From NCBI RefSeq assembly GCF_964246085.1, contig NZ_CAXTPD010000015.1: DNA of 64,000 bases; one strand, written 5' to 3'. The position numbers were made by a program, and so were the translations under genes. Of this stretch, positions 24,714 to 34,126 are shown one piece after another. The stretch's first letter is position 1; each line of letters opens with the position of its first letter. The DNA comes from Brotaphodocola sp003480315. Lineage in GTDB: Bacteria; Bacillota; Clostridia; Lachnospirales; Lachnospiraceae. Under the pieces are notes generated by a model. It did no database searches. It had not been told where the DNA came from and saw only the letters and a program-made list of their open reading frames with translations.

Positions 24714-26333
24714 ATGAGAAAGACACTGGCAGGAATTGTCCTGAGCTGTGTGCTTGCAGCGTCCCTCACTGCATGCGGCGGTTCCGGAAATTCTACAAGC
24801 ACTTCCGCAGCAGAGACTTCTGCAGCAGCTGGCGACAGCACTTCCGCAGCAGCAACCACTGAGAACGGCGACAAGGTTGTACGTGTCGCAGCAGTAGATC
24901 CGCAGGTAGCACTGGATCCGCAGCAGTTCACCTACAGCATCGTAATGAAAATTACCGATAACATTACCGAGTCCCTGCTGACTACCACATCCGACGGACT
25001 GGTTCCGACTCTTCTGGCAGCTATGCCGACCATTTCCGACGACAACATGACCTACAGCTTCGAGCTGCTTCCGGATGTAAAATTCCATGATGGAACGACT
25101 CTGAAGGCTTCCGATGTTAAGTATTCTTACGAGCGTCTGATCAAAATGGCAAAGATGGCAACCCTGCTTGAGAATGTGGTTGGTTACGACGAGATGAGCG
25201 CAGGTACCGCAGATGAGCTGTCCGGTATCGAGGTTCAGGACGATACCCACTTCACCATTCAGTTAAAGAAACCGTACGCACCGTTCCTTTCCGTTCTGTC
25301 TACCGCATACTGCGCAATCTATCCGCAGGAGGCATGTGAGGCAGCCGGCGACAACTGGGGTATGACCACCCTGATCGGTACCGGCGCATTCAAGCTTGAC
25401 AGCTATCAGACCGGTGTTGGCGCAACCCTTTCCCGTTTCGATGATTACCATGGCGGTGCAGTTGCACTGTCCGGTCTGGACTACAAGTTCATCGAGGATG
25501 TTAACACTCAGGTTCTTGAGTATCAGAAGGGCAATGTAGACTATGTAGATGTTGACCCGTCTATCTACCCGGTATACTCCAGCAACCCGGATCTGAAAGA
25601 TCAGATGCATGGCTTCCAGCCGACCGGATGCTACAGCCTGAACGTAAACAGCAAGACCTATTCTGATCCGAAGGTAAGAGAGGCAATCGCTCTTTCCATC
25701 GACCGTAAGGCCATCTGCGAGAGCATCCTTCACGGTACCGCAACCGTTCCGAATTCCTACATCCCGGCTGGTATCATCGGTCATGATGACAGCCTTCCGG
25801 AGTTTGAGTATGATCCGGAGAAGGCAAAATCCCTTCTTGCTGAGGCAGGATATCCGGATGGCATTGACCTTCGCGTAACCGTAAACACCAAATACCAGGG
25901 CAACGTAGCAATCGCAACCGCATTCCAGCAGCAGGCAAAGGCAGCAGGCATCAACGTAGAGGTTGAGCAGGTTGACTCTGCGGCATGGTCCGATATGAAG
26001 AAGAACGGCGGCGTTGACTGCGGTATCTCCAACTGGTATGTAGATTACTCTGATCCGGAGAGCATGCTGTACCCGATGACCAAGACCGACACCAACTCCA
26101 GCTTCTGGCACAATGCCGAGTTCGATAAACTCATGGATGAGGGTATCGCAACCACCGATGAGGCAGAGCGTCAGGAAATCTACAAAAAAGCAGAGCACAT
26201 CATGACCAGAGAAGACTGGGCAACCACTCCTCTCTACAATGAGACCAAGTTCTATCTGTTAAATCCGCATATCACCGGATTTGAGATGGATGCGACCTTC
26301 CGTATGTTCTGGAAGAACGCTGATATTCAGTAA
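24714..26333 (+). CDS. Peptide-type ABC transporter substrate-binding lipoprotein
   Basis: I start at the ATG at 24714 (AAGGA 8 bases before), which gives a lipoprotein signal MRKTLAGIVLSCVLAASLTACGG. The 539-residue protein has a Ser/Thr/Ala-rich linker and an SBP family 5 domain (VRVAAVDPQVALDPQQFTYS; DDNMTYSFELLPDVKFHDGT; VREAIALSIDRKAICES; GFEMDATFRMFWKN). It would bind oligo- or dipeptides outside the membrane. Downstream epimerase and hydrolase genes point to peptides with D-amino acids or cell-wall peptides. Codon use is strongly biased, suggesting high expression. Confidence 0.88.
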   Translation: MRKTLAGIVLSCVLAASLTACGGSGNSTSTSAAETSAAAGDSTSAAATTENGDKVVRVAAVDPQVALDPQQFTYSIVMKITDNITESLLTTTSDGLVPTLLAAMPTISDDNMTYSFELLPDVKFHDGTTLKASDVKYSYERLIKMAKMATLLENVVGYDEMSAGTADELSGIEVQDDTHFTIQLKKPYAPFLSVLSTAYCAIYPQEACEAAGDNWGMTTLIGTGAFKLDSYQTGVGATLSRFDDYHGGAVALSGLDYKFIEDVNTQVLEYQKGNVDYVDVDPSIYPVYSSNPDLKDQMHGFQPTGCYSLNVNSKTYSDPKVREAIALSIDRKAICESILHGTATVPNSYIPAGIIGHDDSLPEFEYDPEKAKSLLAEAGYPDGIDLRVTVNTKYQGNVAIATAFQQQAKAAGINVEVEQVDSAAWSDMKKNGGVDCGISNWYVDYSDPESMLYPMTKTDTNSSFWHNAEFDKLMDEGIATTDEAERQEIYKKAEHIMTREDWATTPLYNETKFYLLNPHITGFEMDATFRMFWKNADIQ

Positions 26334-26421
26334 TTACTGCGGCAACAATTAAAAATGTTTAGAGAAACAGGGGGGCTGCGCATTTTGGCAGTTCCTCTGT
26401 TCGCATGTAGGAGAAAATAAA

Positions 26422-27354
26422 ATGCTTTCATACACAGGAAAACGTCTGCTCCAGACGATCTTTGTTCTTCTGGGCATCAGCTTGATCACGTTTGTTCTGC
26501 TTCAGGTAGTACCGGGTGACCCGGTTGCCCTGATGTTAGAGAAACGTGCAGATCCGGAGACCATCGCCAAAGTGCGTAAGGAGCTCGGTCTGGATCTGCC
26601 ATACTATGTACAGTATCTGAATTTTATAAAAGGCGCCATCCATCTGGATTTCGGTACCTCCTATTTCACCAAGGAAGTTGTTACCGATGCGCTGATCCGC
26701 TGCTTTAAGGTAACCGTAAAGCTGGCATGCATGTCCTTTATCTTCGCTTCTGTTATTGGTATTCCGTGCGGAATCTTTGCAGCAGTCAAGAGAGGAAAAG
26801 GCATCGATACCGTTGTTATGGTACTCTCTATCGTCGGTGTATCTGCACCGGCATTCTGGGTAGCGATCATTCTGCAGATCCTTTTCGGCTTAAAGCTGAA
26901 CGTTCTGCCGATCTCAGGATTCGATACGCCGGCATCTTACATACTTCCGAGTCTTGCGCTGGGTGCGCGTTACGCAGGAAATATTGCGCGAATCACCAGA
27001 ACCAGTATGCTGGAAGTACTGGGACAGGATTACATTCGTACCGCGAAGGCAAAGGGTGCCATGCGCTGGGCCGTTATCTTGAAGCACGCCCTGAAAAATG
27101 CCATGATCCCGATCGTAACTCTCGTAGGTACCGATTTTGGTTACATGCTGACAGGATCCATGCTGATCGAAAAGGTATTTTCCATTCCGGGAATCGGTAA
27201 GCTGGCAGTAGATGCCATGTCCAACCGTGACCTCCCGCTTCTGGAGGGCACCGTTATGTACATCGCATTTGTATTCGTTGTCGTAAACCTGATCGTTGAT
27301 GTTTCCTATGCATTTCTGGATCCGCGAATCCGCTACGGGAAAGGAGCAGCATAA
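26422..27354 (+). CDS. Peptide ABC transporter permease, DppB-type
   Basis: This 310-residue permease begins MLSYTGKRLLQTIFVLLGISLITFVLLQVVPGDPV and has the LGLDLPYYVQYLNFI periplasmic segment, the EAA loop (VLGQDYIRTAKAKGAMRWAVILKHALKN) and the tail YAFLDPRIRYG. Six membrane segments are expected. It starts 89 bases after the binding protein gene. It forms the channel with the following DppC-type protein. Confidence 0.9.
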   Translation: MLSYTGKRLLQTIFVLLGISLITFVLLQVVPGDPVALMLEKRADPETIAKVRKELGLDLPYYVQYLNFIKGAIHLDFGTSYFTKEVVTDALIRCFKVTVKLACMSFIFASVIGIPCGIFAAVKRGKGIDTVVMVLSIVGVSAPAFWVAIILQILFGLKLNVLPISGFDTPASYILPSLALGARYAGNIARITRTSMLEVLGQDYIRTAKAKGAMRWAVILKHALKNAMIPIVTLVGTDFGYMLTGSMLIEKVFSIPGIGKLAVDAMSNRDLPLLEGTVMYIAFVFVVVNLIVDVSYAFLDPRIRYGKGAA

Positions 27355-27357
27355 GAG

Positions 27358-28275
27358 ATGGCTAAGAAATTACTTGGATTTTTTAATAAACAGAAACAGT
27401 TTGAGCAGGATGTTATGGAAAACGGCATGCAGTATTCCAGCTTCTACGGAGATAGCCTGCGCCGTTTAAAGAAGAACAAAATGGCAATGTTCTGCGCATG
27501 TGTACTGATCCTGCTGGCACTGATGGCAATCTTCGCTCCGCTCCTCGCACCGTATGATCCGACCTATCAGGATTACAGCGCTGTGCTTGGCGGACCGTGC
27601 AAGGCACATCCGTTCGGAACCGATGAATTCGGCCGTGACATCTTATCCCGTATCATCTACGGTTCCAGAGTATCCATCAGTATCGGTATCGTGGCACAGA
27701 TCATCGCTTCTATCGTAGGCGTAACCTTAGGTTCCCTGGCCGGTTACTACGGCGGCTGGATCGACAGCCTGATCTCCCGTGTCATGGAGATCTTCCAGGC
27801 ATTCCCGGATCTGATCTTCGCCATGGCGATCATGACCTTCATGGGTAAGGGTGTCCTGAACCTGTTTATCGCCCTGGGCCTTCTGACCTGGGTCCGCACC
27901 GCGCGTATGATCCGCGGTTCTGTCATGCAGTTAAAAGAAAAAGAATACGTAGAGGCAGCCCGCGCCTGCGGAGCATCTACCTACTGGATCATCATGAAGG
28001 AACTGGTTCCGAACTGCCTGTCCACCATTATCGTCCTGGTTACCCTTGGTATCCCGAATGCAATCATGTACGAGGCATCCTTAAGCTTTTTGGGCATCGG
28101 TATCCAGCCGCCGACTCCGTCATGGGGCAATATGATCAGTGCGGCACAGACCTTTATCAGCTACCGCCCGGTATACAGCATCATGCCTGGTGTGGCTATC
28201 ATGATTACAGTTATCGCATTCAATATCTTCGGTGACGGTTTACGAGATGCACTGGATCCGAAGCTGAGAAGTTAG
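27358..28275 (+). CDS. Peptide ABC transporter permease, DppC-type
   Basis: This 305-residue permease has a longer N-terminal cytoplasmic part (LLGFFNKQKQFEQDVMENGM), APLLAPYDPTYQD, the GTDEFGRDILSRIIYGSR box and the EAA loop (EYVEAARACGASTYWIIMKELVPN). It ends GDGLRDALDPKLRS. It follows the DppB gene by 3 bases. Confidence 0.9.
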   Translation: MAKKLLGFFNKQKQFEQDVMENGMQYSSFYGDSLRRLKKNKMAMFCACVLILLALMAIFAPLLAPYDPTYQDYSAVLGGPCKAHPFGTDEFGRDILSRIIYGSRVSISIGIVAQIIASIVGVTLGSLAGYYGGWIDSLISRVMEIFQAFPDLIFAMAIMTFMGKGVLNLFIALGLLTWVRTARMIRGSVMQLKEKEYVEAARACGASTYWIIMKELVPNCLSTIIVLVTLGIPNAIMYEASLSFLGIGIQPPTPSWGNMISAAQTFISYRPVYSIMPGVAIMITVIAFNIFGDGLRDALDPKLRS

Positions 28276-28287
28276 GAGGTATGAGAG

Positions 28288-29274
28288 ATGGCAGAGAATA
28301 TTTTACAGGTAAAAAATTTAAAAACCTACTTTCATACTGAGGCCGGACTTGTGAAAGCGGTTAACGATGTTTCCTTCAATGTGGAAAAGGGTAAGACCCT
28401 CGGCATTGTAGGTGAGTCCGGCTGCGGAAAAAGTATCACTTCCTTATCGATCATGGGTCTGGTAGAGCGTCCCGGTAAGATCGAGGGCGGTGAGATCCTG
28501 TTTGAGGGGGAAGACCTCTTAAAGATGACGGAGGCTCAGATGCGCAACATCCGCGGCAAGAAGATTGCCATGATCTTCCAGGAGCCGATGACATCCTTGA
28601 ATCCGGTTTATACCATCGGACAGCAGCTGATCGAGGCCCTGCTCCTTCATGAGAAAATGACCAAGCAGGAAGCAAAAGCCCGCGCCATCGAGATGTTAAA
28701 GCTGGTTAAGATCCCGCTTGCGGAGCGCCGCTTCGACGAGTACCCGCATCAGCTTTCCGGCGGTATGCGTCAGCGTGTCATGATTGCCATGGCGCTCTGC
28801 TGTAATCCGGCTATGCTGATCTGTGATGAGCCGACTACTGCGCTGGACGTAACCATTCAGGCGCAGATCCTGGACCTCATCAATGAGTTAAAAGAAAAGA
28901 CCGGAACCTCCGTTATGATGATTACCCACGACCTGGGTGTCATCGCAGAGGTTGCGGATGATGTTATGGTTATGTACGCAGGCAAGGTCGTTGAGCACGC
29001 AAGCTGCGACCAGATCTTTGACAAGCCGATGCATCCGTATACGGACGGACTGATGAAGTGTATTCCGAAGCTGGATGATGACGACACCAAAGAACTGAGC
29101 GTTATCAAGGGCATGGTGCCAAGCTTTGATGACATGCCGGCAGGCTGCGCGTTCTGCCCGAGATGTCCGCAGGCCCGCGAGATCTGCCGTCAGAAGATGC
29201 CGGAGTTAGTCGAGGCCGAGGGCCGCAGGGTGCGCTGCTTTAAATATACGAAGGAGTGGGAGGAGAACATCTGA
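28288..29274 (+). CDS. Peptide ABC transporter ATPase, DppD-type
   Basis: This 328-residue ATPase has Walker A GESGCGKSI, the signature LSGGMRQRVMIAMAL, Walker B MLICDEPTTALD and the H-loop MITHDLGV. The C-terminal extension GMVPSFDDMPAGCAFCPRCPQAREICRQ carries the conserved Cys residues of the oligopeptide_HPY domain, placing it with peptide rather than metal importers. Its stop overlaps the next start (TGATG). Confidence 0.92.
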   Translation: MAENILQVKNLKTYFHTEAGLVKAVNDVSFNVEKGKTLGIVGESGCGKSITSLSIMGLVERPGKIEGGEILFEGEDLLKMTEAQMRNIRGKKIAMIFQEPMTSLNPVYTIGQQLIEALLLHEKMTKQEAKARAIEMLKLVKIPLAERRFDEYPHQLSGGMRQRVMIAMALCCNPAMLICDEPTTALDVTIQAQILDLINELKEKTGTSVMMITHDLGVIAEVADDVMVMYAGKVVEHASCDQIFDKPMHPYTDGLMKCIPKLDDDDTKELSVIKGMVPSFDDMPAGCAFCPRCPQAREICRQKMPELVEAEGRRVRCFKYTKEWEENI

Positions 29275-30296
29275 TGAGTGAAGTAAATGAAAAGACCCCG
29301 CTTCTGGAGGTCCGGAACCTGCGGAAACTGTTCGCGGGAAAATCTTCCTTCTTCCAGAAAGATAAGTCATGGATCAAGGCGGTGGACGATGTATCCTTTA
29401 CCCTGAATCCGAAAGAAACCCTGGGTGTGGTTGGTGAGTCCGGCTGCGGTAAGTCCACCATGGGCCGCTCTGTGCTTCGTCTGATCGAGCCGACCTCCGG
29501 CGAGATCTTCTACAAGGGAAAGGATTTCACCAAGGCAAGCGGCCAGGAGCTGCGGAAAATGCGCGCGGATATGCAGATCATTTTCCAGGATCCGTACGCA
29601 TCCTTAAATCCGAGAATGACCATCGGCGAGATCATTGCCGAGCCGTTAAATATTCAGAAACGCTATAAGACCCAGGAGGAGACCCGGGCACAGGTGTTAA
29701 AGGTGATGGAGGTCGTAGGACTGAACACCAAATACTACAACCGCTATCCTCACGAGTTCTCCGGCGGACAGCGTCAGAGAATCGGTATTGCCCGCGCGAT
29801 CGTGCTTAACCCGTCTCTGGTAGTCTGCGATGAGCCGGTATCCGCGCTGGATGTTTCCATCCAGTCTCAGGTACTGAATCTGCTGCGCCAGCTGCAGGAA
29901 TCCATGGGAATGGCATATATCTTCATTTCCCACAACTTAAGCGTTATCAAGCACATTTCCGACCGTGTCATGGTTATGTATCTGGGACATGTGGTAGAGC
30001 TGGCGGACAAGAAAGAGCTGTTTGCGAACCCGTCCCATCCGTACACCCAGGCGCTGCTGTCCGCAATTCCGGTACCGGAGCGCCATTCCAAGAGGAAGAA
30101 GATCATTCTCCAGGGCGATCTGCCGAGCCCGGCAAACCCGCCGTCCGGATGTATCTTCCACACCCGCTGCTTCATGGCTCAGGAAATCTGTTCCACACAG
30201 AAGCCGGAGCTTAGAGATATTGGAGGAGGTCATCTGTGCGCCTGTCATTTCTGCAATGGAGCCTGCGCGCAGAACAAAACTACAGAAGAAAAATAA
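29274..30296 (+). CDS. Peptide ABC transporter ATPase, DppF-type
   Basis: The ATG at 29274 lies after GGGAGGAG and overlaps the stop of the DppD gene; a GTG at 29256 in frame would sit on the ribosome site. The 340-residue protein has Walker A GESGCGKST, the signature FSGGQRQRIGIARAI, Walker B LVVCDEPVSALD and the H-loop ISHNLSV. An oligopeptide_HPY tail (LPSPANPPSGCIFHTRCFMAQEICS) follows. It is the second nucleotide-binding subunit. Confidence 0.92.
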   Translation: MSEVNEKTPLLEVRNLRKLFAGKSSFFQKDKSWIKAVDDVSFTLNPKETLGVVGESGCGKSTMGRSVLRLIEPTSGEIFYKGKDFTKASGQELRKMRADMQIIFQDPYASLNPRMTIGEIIAEPLNIQKRYKTQEETRAQVLKVMEVVGLNTKYYNRYPHEFSGGQRQRIGIARAIVLNPSLVVCDEPVSALDVSIQSQVLNLLRQLQESMGMAYIFISHNLSVIKHISDRVMVMYLGHVVELADKKELFANPSHPYTQALLSAIPVPERHSKRKKIILQGDLPSPANPPSGCIFHTRCFMAQEICSTQKPELRDIGGGHLCACHFCNGACAQNKTTEEK

Positions 30297-30317
30297 ATGG
30301 GGAGGTATAGAAGTATC

Positions 30318-31403
30318 ATGAAAATTACCAACATTAAGACCTACAGAATGCAGGTGCCGCTGGTGCGTCCGTTCCGCATTGCGCTGGGCCTCATCACTCA
30401 CGCGGTCAGCTGCCTGGTTGAGGTTGAGACCGATGCCGGTATCACCGGTTATGGTGAGGGCTCTCCGGGACCGCTGATCACCGGTGAAAACCTCGATGGA
30501 ACCATCGCTACCGTAGAGCGTCTGAAGGAGAAGCTTATCGGCATGGACCCGCGTGATATGGAGGCAATCTATACCGTGATGAACCGTACCGTAGCGTATG
30601 CAGGTACTGCAAAGGCAGCCATCGACCTGGCATGCCATGACATCATCGGCAAGAGCACCAATCTTCCGCTGTATAAGGTTCTGGGGGGACTTTCCGGCGA
30701 GATCGAGACAGACATGACCGTTGGTATCGATGATCCGGCAGTCATGGCAGAGCATGCAAAGGCACACGTGCAGGCAGGCTTTAACGTGATCAAGACCAAG
30801 GTCGGCGTAGACTTTGCTTCCGATCTGGCAAGAGTCCGCGCGATCCGTGAGGCAGTCGGTGACCAGGTGAAGATCCGTCTGGACGCAAACCAGGGCTGGA
30901 AAGCCAAGGAGGCTGTTGAACTCATCAACCGCCTGAACGAGTACGATATCGAGCTGGTAGAGCAGCCGGTTCCGCGCTTCGATTTTGAGGGACTGAAGTT
31001 CGTGACCGCCCACAGCTCTGTGCCGATCATGGCAGATGAAAGCTGCTGGGATTCTAAGGATGCCCTGCAGTTAGTATCCCAGCGTGCTGTAGATCTCATC
31101 AACATCAAGCTGATGAAGTGCGGCGGCCTGTATGAGGCAAAGAAGATCACCGCGATCGCAGAGGCAGCAGGCGTGGAGGTCATGCTGGGCTGTATGGCAG
31201 AGGAGAGCGGTATCGGCGTAACCGCGGCTGCTTCCCTGGGTGCGGCATTAAAGAACATCACACGTGCGGATCTGGACGCAACCTTCTCCTTAAAAGAGCT
31301 TCCGTACGAGGGCGGCTTTACCGTAAAAGATACCAGACATCTGATCCTTTCCTCTGATCCAGGCCTTGGCATCAAACGTCTGAAAAAGGAGATGCTGGCA
31401 TGA
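30318..31403 (+). CDS. Dipeptide epimerase (enolase superfamily)
   Basis: I start at the ATG at 30318 (MKITNIKTYRMQVPLVRPF), typical of the family; the ATG at 30297 would sit over the GGGGAGG site. The 361-residue protein has catalytic Lys159 and Lys161 in IKTKVG. The metal ligands are Asp189 (RLDANQGW), Glu215 (ELVEQPV) and Asp240 (IMADES), and Lys264 lies in INIKLMKCGG. Asp318 and Asp320 form the C-terminal DxD motif of L-Ala-D/L-Glu-type dipeptide epimerases, which contacts the peptide amino group. It likely interconverts L- and D-residues in imported dipeptides. It overlaps the next gene by ATGA. Confidence 0.9.
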   Translation: MKITNIKTYRMQVPLVRPFRIALGLITHAVSCLVEVETDAGITGYGEGSPGPLITGENLDGTIATVERLKEKLIGMDPRDMEAIYTVMNRTVAYAGTAKAAIDLACHDIIGKSTNLPLYKVLGGLSGEIETDMTVGIDDPAVMAEHAKAHVQAGFNVIKTKVGVDFASDLARVRAIREAVGDQVKIRLDANQGWKAKEAVELINRLNEYDIELVEQPVPRFDFEGLKFVTAHSSVPIMADESCWDSKDALQLVSQRAVDLINIKLMKCGGLYEAKKITAIAEAAGVEVMLGCMAEESGIGVTAAASLGAALKNITRADLDATFSLKELPYEGGFTVKDTRHLILSSDPGLGIKRLKKEMLA

Positions 31404-32803
31404 ACCGTATGACACAGGAGGGCAAGGCAAAGCTGGAAGAGCTGATTGCCCGCGTAATGAAGGATGGCCAGGCCCGCGGTATCGCGGTCGGCATCGTCAA
31501 TGCAGCCGGAGAAATCCAGTACGAAAATTACTTTGGTTACCGTGATGCGGAGAACAAGCTCCCGATCACCAGAGACACCATCTTCGGTATGGCATCTGTA
31601 ACCAAATCCTTTACGGCACTGTCCATCATGCAGATGCAGCAGGACGGCCTTTTAAAGGTAGATGATCCGGTTTCCAGATACATTCCGGAGTTCACAAACA
31701 AGAATCAGTCTGAGCCAGTTAAACTGTGGCATTTGATGTGCCACAGCGGCGGCTATTTCCCGCTTCCGCGTATCGTAGTGGATAAGACCGCGCAGGAGAT
31801 GGGGATTGAGGATTCCCTGGATGCAGAGCTTATTTACCGGGAAGACTTTGCAGAGGAAGGCATCCGCCGTGTGGCAGGCCGCCTGGATTCCCAGACCCGT
31901 TTCACCGGACGTCCGGGACAGCGCATGAGCTACTGCAACGACGGTTTTGGTCTGCTTTCTGATATTGTGCGCCGTCATTCCGGTTATGGCTCCTTTGCAG
32001 AGTATCTGGATAAGAAGATCCTGAAGCCGATCGGTATGGACCGCAGCAACATCAGCTTTATCCGCAACAGCCAGGACGAGAATGCGGCAATCCTGTATTC
32101 TCTGGAGAACGGAACCTGGAGAGTTGACCGCGACTACCAGAACGATGCCTTCGTCCTGCACGGCGGCGGCGGTATGAAGTCCACTCTGGGTGATATGCTG
32201 AAGTATGCTGTTATGTATCTGAATGAAGGTGTGGCAGGAAACGGAAACCGCATCGTAGAGCGCTATGCTGTTCAGGAGATGGAAAAGCCGAGACAGTTCA
32301 TGAAGCCGGGCATATACTATGGCTACGGTCTGGAGACGAAGCAGGTGGGTGACCGTGCTGTTTATGAGCACGGCGGAAGCCTTCCGGGCGTATCCTCCAA
32401 CTTCTCTTTCTGTCCGCAGGAGGAGGTTGGTATTGTAGTGCTGTGCAACACCATGGATGTTTCCGTGGCAGCCATCGCAGATGCGGCCCTGAATGCCTAC
32501 TGCGGCCTTGAGGTTGAGGAAGAACGGCAGATCCACGCTGAACGCAGCTGGAGCGCCGAAGAACTGGAAGAATTAGCCGGAAGCTATGTATCCGGTGAGG
32601 GTGATGCATTTACGCTGACTGTAGAAAACGGAACCCTGAGCATGAAGGTAAACGGAAATCCGACCGCACTTCAGGCCGTATATCCGTGGCAGGGTATGGT
32701 ACGGAAAACCTATTCCGACATTTACCTGACTGCGATCCGTGACGAAGAAGGACACGTATTTGCGGCGCGCTATGGCAGCCGGATCTTCCCGAAGGAAGTA
32801 TAA
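31400..32803 (+). CDS. Beta-lactamase-fold serine hydrolase (class C/DD-peptidase type)
   Basis: This 467-residue protein has the serine motif Ser66-Val-Thr-Lys69 (MASVTKSF), Tyr178-Cys-Asn180 (MSYCNDGFG) and an HGG element (YEHGGSLPG), the three motifs of this superfamily. The C-terminal 120 residues form a separate beta-rich domain (SAEELEELAGSYVSGEGDAF). No signal peptide is visible, so it would act in the cytoplasm, probably on peptides delivered by the transporter. It may be a D-aminopeptidase or an esterase; the substrate is not fixed by the motifs. Confidence 0.87.
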   Translation: MNRMTQEGKAKLEELIARVMKDGQARGIAVGIVNAAGEIQYENYFGYRDAENKLPITRDTIFGMASVTKSFTALSIMQMQQDGLLKVDDPVSRYIPEFTNKNQSEPVKLWHLMCHSGGYFPLPRIVVDKTAQEMGIEDSLDAELIYREDFAEEGIRRVAGRLDSQTRFTGRPGQRMSYCNDGFGLLSDIVRRHSGYGSFAEYLDKKILKPIGMDRSNISFIRNSQDENAAILYSLENGTWRVDRDYQNDAFVLHGGGGMKSTLGDMLKYAVMYLNEGVAGNGNRIVERYAVQEMEKPRQFMKPGIYYGYGLETKQVGDRAVYEHGGSLPGVSSNFSFCPQEEVGIVVLCNTMDVSVAAIADAALNAYCGLEVEEERQIHAERSWSAEELEELAGSYVSGEGDAFTLTVENGTLSMKVNGNPTALQAVYPWQGMVRKTYSDIYLTAIRDEEGHVFAARYGSRIFPKEV

Positions 32804-32811
32804 TCATATTG

Positions 32812-32862
32812 AAAAGAGATTCCTGCTTTTTTTCAAAGAACAGGAATCTCTTTACTTTTTGA
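32812..32862 (+). terminator. Intrinsic terminator of the peptide operon
   Basis: AAAGAGATTCCTG and CAGGAATCTCTTT pair around a 15-base loop and are followed by TACTTTTT. Confidence 0.85.
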
Positions 32863-32879
32863 AAAATACGATTTATAAT
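32851..32879 (+). promoter_or_regulatory. Promoter of tRNA-Gly
   Basis: TTTACT (32851-32856) and TATAAT (32874-32879) are 17 bases apart. The -35 overlaps the tail of the preceding terminator. Confidence 0.75.
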
Positions 32880-32901
32880 AAACAGTGTTTCCATAGAAAA
32901 C

Positions 32902-32972
<71 letters not shown>

Positions 32973-32977
32973 TCCTT

Positions 32978-33003
32978 AAAACCGCGTAGCTACGCGGTTT
33001 TTG
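32978..33003 (+). terminator. Terminator of tRNA-Gly (probably bidirectional)
   Basis: AAAACCGCGTA and TACGCGGTTTT form a perfect palindrome with A and T flanks, so it can also end the convergent HD-domain gene. Confidence 0.88.
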
Positions 33004-33008
33004 TATTT

Positions 33009-33590
33009 TCAGGCCTCTATCTCCGCATTCACGGCGTCCTCGCAGGAGCGCATTGCCTCGATGGTCTTTGCAAAGAGCTCATCCAGCTCCCATCCCAGGC
33101 GTTCGGCACCGGTGCGGATGATGTCGCGGGAGCAGCCTGCAGCAAATTTTTTATCCTTGAATTTTTTCTTTAAGCTGGAAACCTCCATATCCCTGGTGCT
33201 TTTGGATGGGCGCATGCGGGCTGCGGCTCCGATCAGACCGGTCAGCTCATCTGCGGCGAACAGCACCTTTTCCATCTCATGGACCGGCTCCACATCGCAG
33301 CAGATGCCGTAGCCATGGGAGCAGATGGCGTGGATCATGTCATCGCCGACACCGTCGGCCTTTAACAGCTCTGGTGCTTTTGTGCAGTGCTGCTCCGGGT
33401 AAAGCTCAAAATCAATGTCGTGGAGCAGTCCGCAGATTCCCCAGAAATCTTCCTCATCTCCGTAACCAAGCTCCCTCGCGTACCAGCGCATGACGCCTTC
33501 TACGGTGAGACCATGCAGAATGTGGAATGGCTCCTTGTTATAGGTTTTCAGTAAGTTCAATGCTTCATCTCGTGTGATCTGACTTATCAT
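33009..33590 (-). CDS. HD-domain protein (predicted phosphohydrolase)
   Basis: The start is the ATG at 33590 (MISQITRDEALNLL), with AGGAGGAG 7 bases upstream. The 193-residue protein has HILHGLTVEGVMRWYARELG with a metal-binding-type His, then GLLHDID (His57-Asp58, the HD motif) and HAICSHGYG, the pattern of short HD-type hydrolases annotated as hydrolases or hydrolase-like proteins. The substrate is unknown. It is convergent with the tRNA gene. Confidence 0.85.
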   Translation of the reverse strand: MISQITRDEALNLLKTYNKEPFHILHGLTVEGVMRWYARELGYGDEEDFWGICGLLHDIDFELYPEQHCTKAPELLKADGVGDDMIHAICSHGYGICCDVEPVHEMEKVLFAADELTGLIGAAARMRPSKSTRDMEVSSLKKKFKDKKFAAGCSRDIIRTGAERLGWELDELFAKTIEAMRSCEDAVNAEIEA

Positions 33591-33668
33591 TTCATGTCTC
33601 CTCCTGCTGGAAATTTTTTCCATTATACTGCGTCTGATAAAAATTGTTAAGCATTTGTTTTTGAAGGA

Positions 33669-33902
33669 TCAGTGTTGGATTTCGGCAAAAATTTCGCCTG
33701 CAAGCTTTCGCGGCAGTAAAATCAGACGGCCGCGCACCCGGAATAAAAAGAGCCGCCTTCGGAGGGAACGGCACACGCAGTGTACCGCTTCATCGGGAAC
33801 AAAGCCCTGCCGGGCAAGCTTCTCCCGGCGTGCCGGTTCACTGGCGATCCAGATGATGCGGACATCGGAGGCAGGGGGAATGTGACTGAGCGGAAGTACC
33901 AT
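33669..33902 (-). CDS. FeoA-domain protein
   Basis: This 77-residue SH3-like protein has the FeoA pattern: LPLSHIPPASDVRIIWI, then REKLARQGFVPDEAVHCVCRS and LFLFRVRGRLILLPRKLAGEI. FeoA domains assist the FeoB ferrous iron transporter or act in iron regulators. No feoB adjoins it, so it is an orphan in this window. It diverges from the ABC-F gene across a 224-base gap. A longer frame from 34078 is not supported. Confidence 0.7.
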   Translation of the reverse strand: MVLPLSHIPPASDVRIIWIASEPARREKLARQGFVPDEAVHCVCRSLRRRLFLFRVRGRLILLPRKLAGEIFAEIQH

Positions 33903-34126
33903 GGAATCACCTGGGCATGTTTGCCGGGGCCATGTGACAGGCAGAGCGCCCGGTTCACACGGACCGGTGCGTAATTACCATAAGATATGCGCAAATTCCG
34001 GGAAAAGAGCTTGCCACCGCAGAATTTGTTAGGTAAAATAGTAGCATTCGCAAAATACGGCATAGCCGCAGATTTCAATATTTTGCAGAGATTGTTTGTG
34101 TCTGAGAGGTTTTGAGAGGAGTTTTC

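Noticed and set aside
33722..34078. Longer minus-strand ORF overlapping the FeoA-like gene
   Set aside because: Different frame with no domain pattern; the FeoA frame is well supported.
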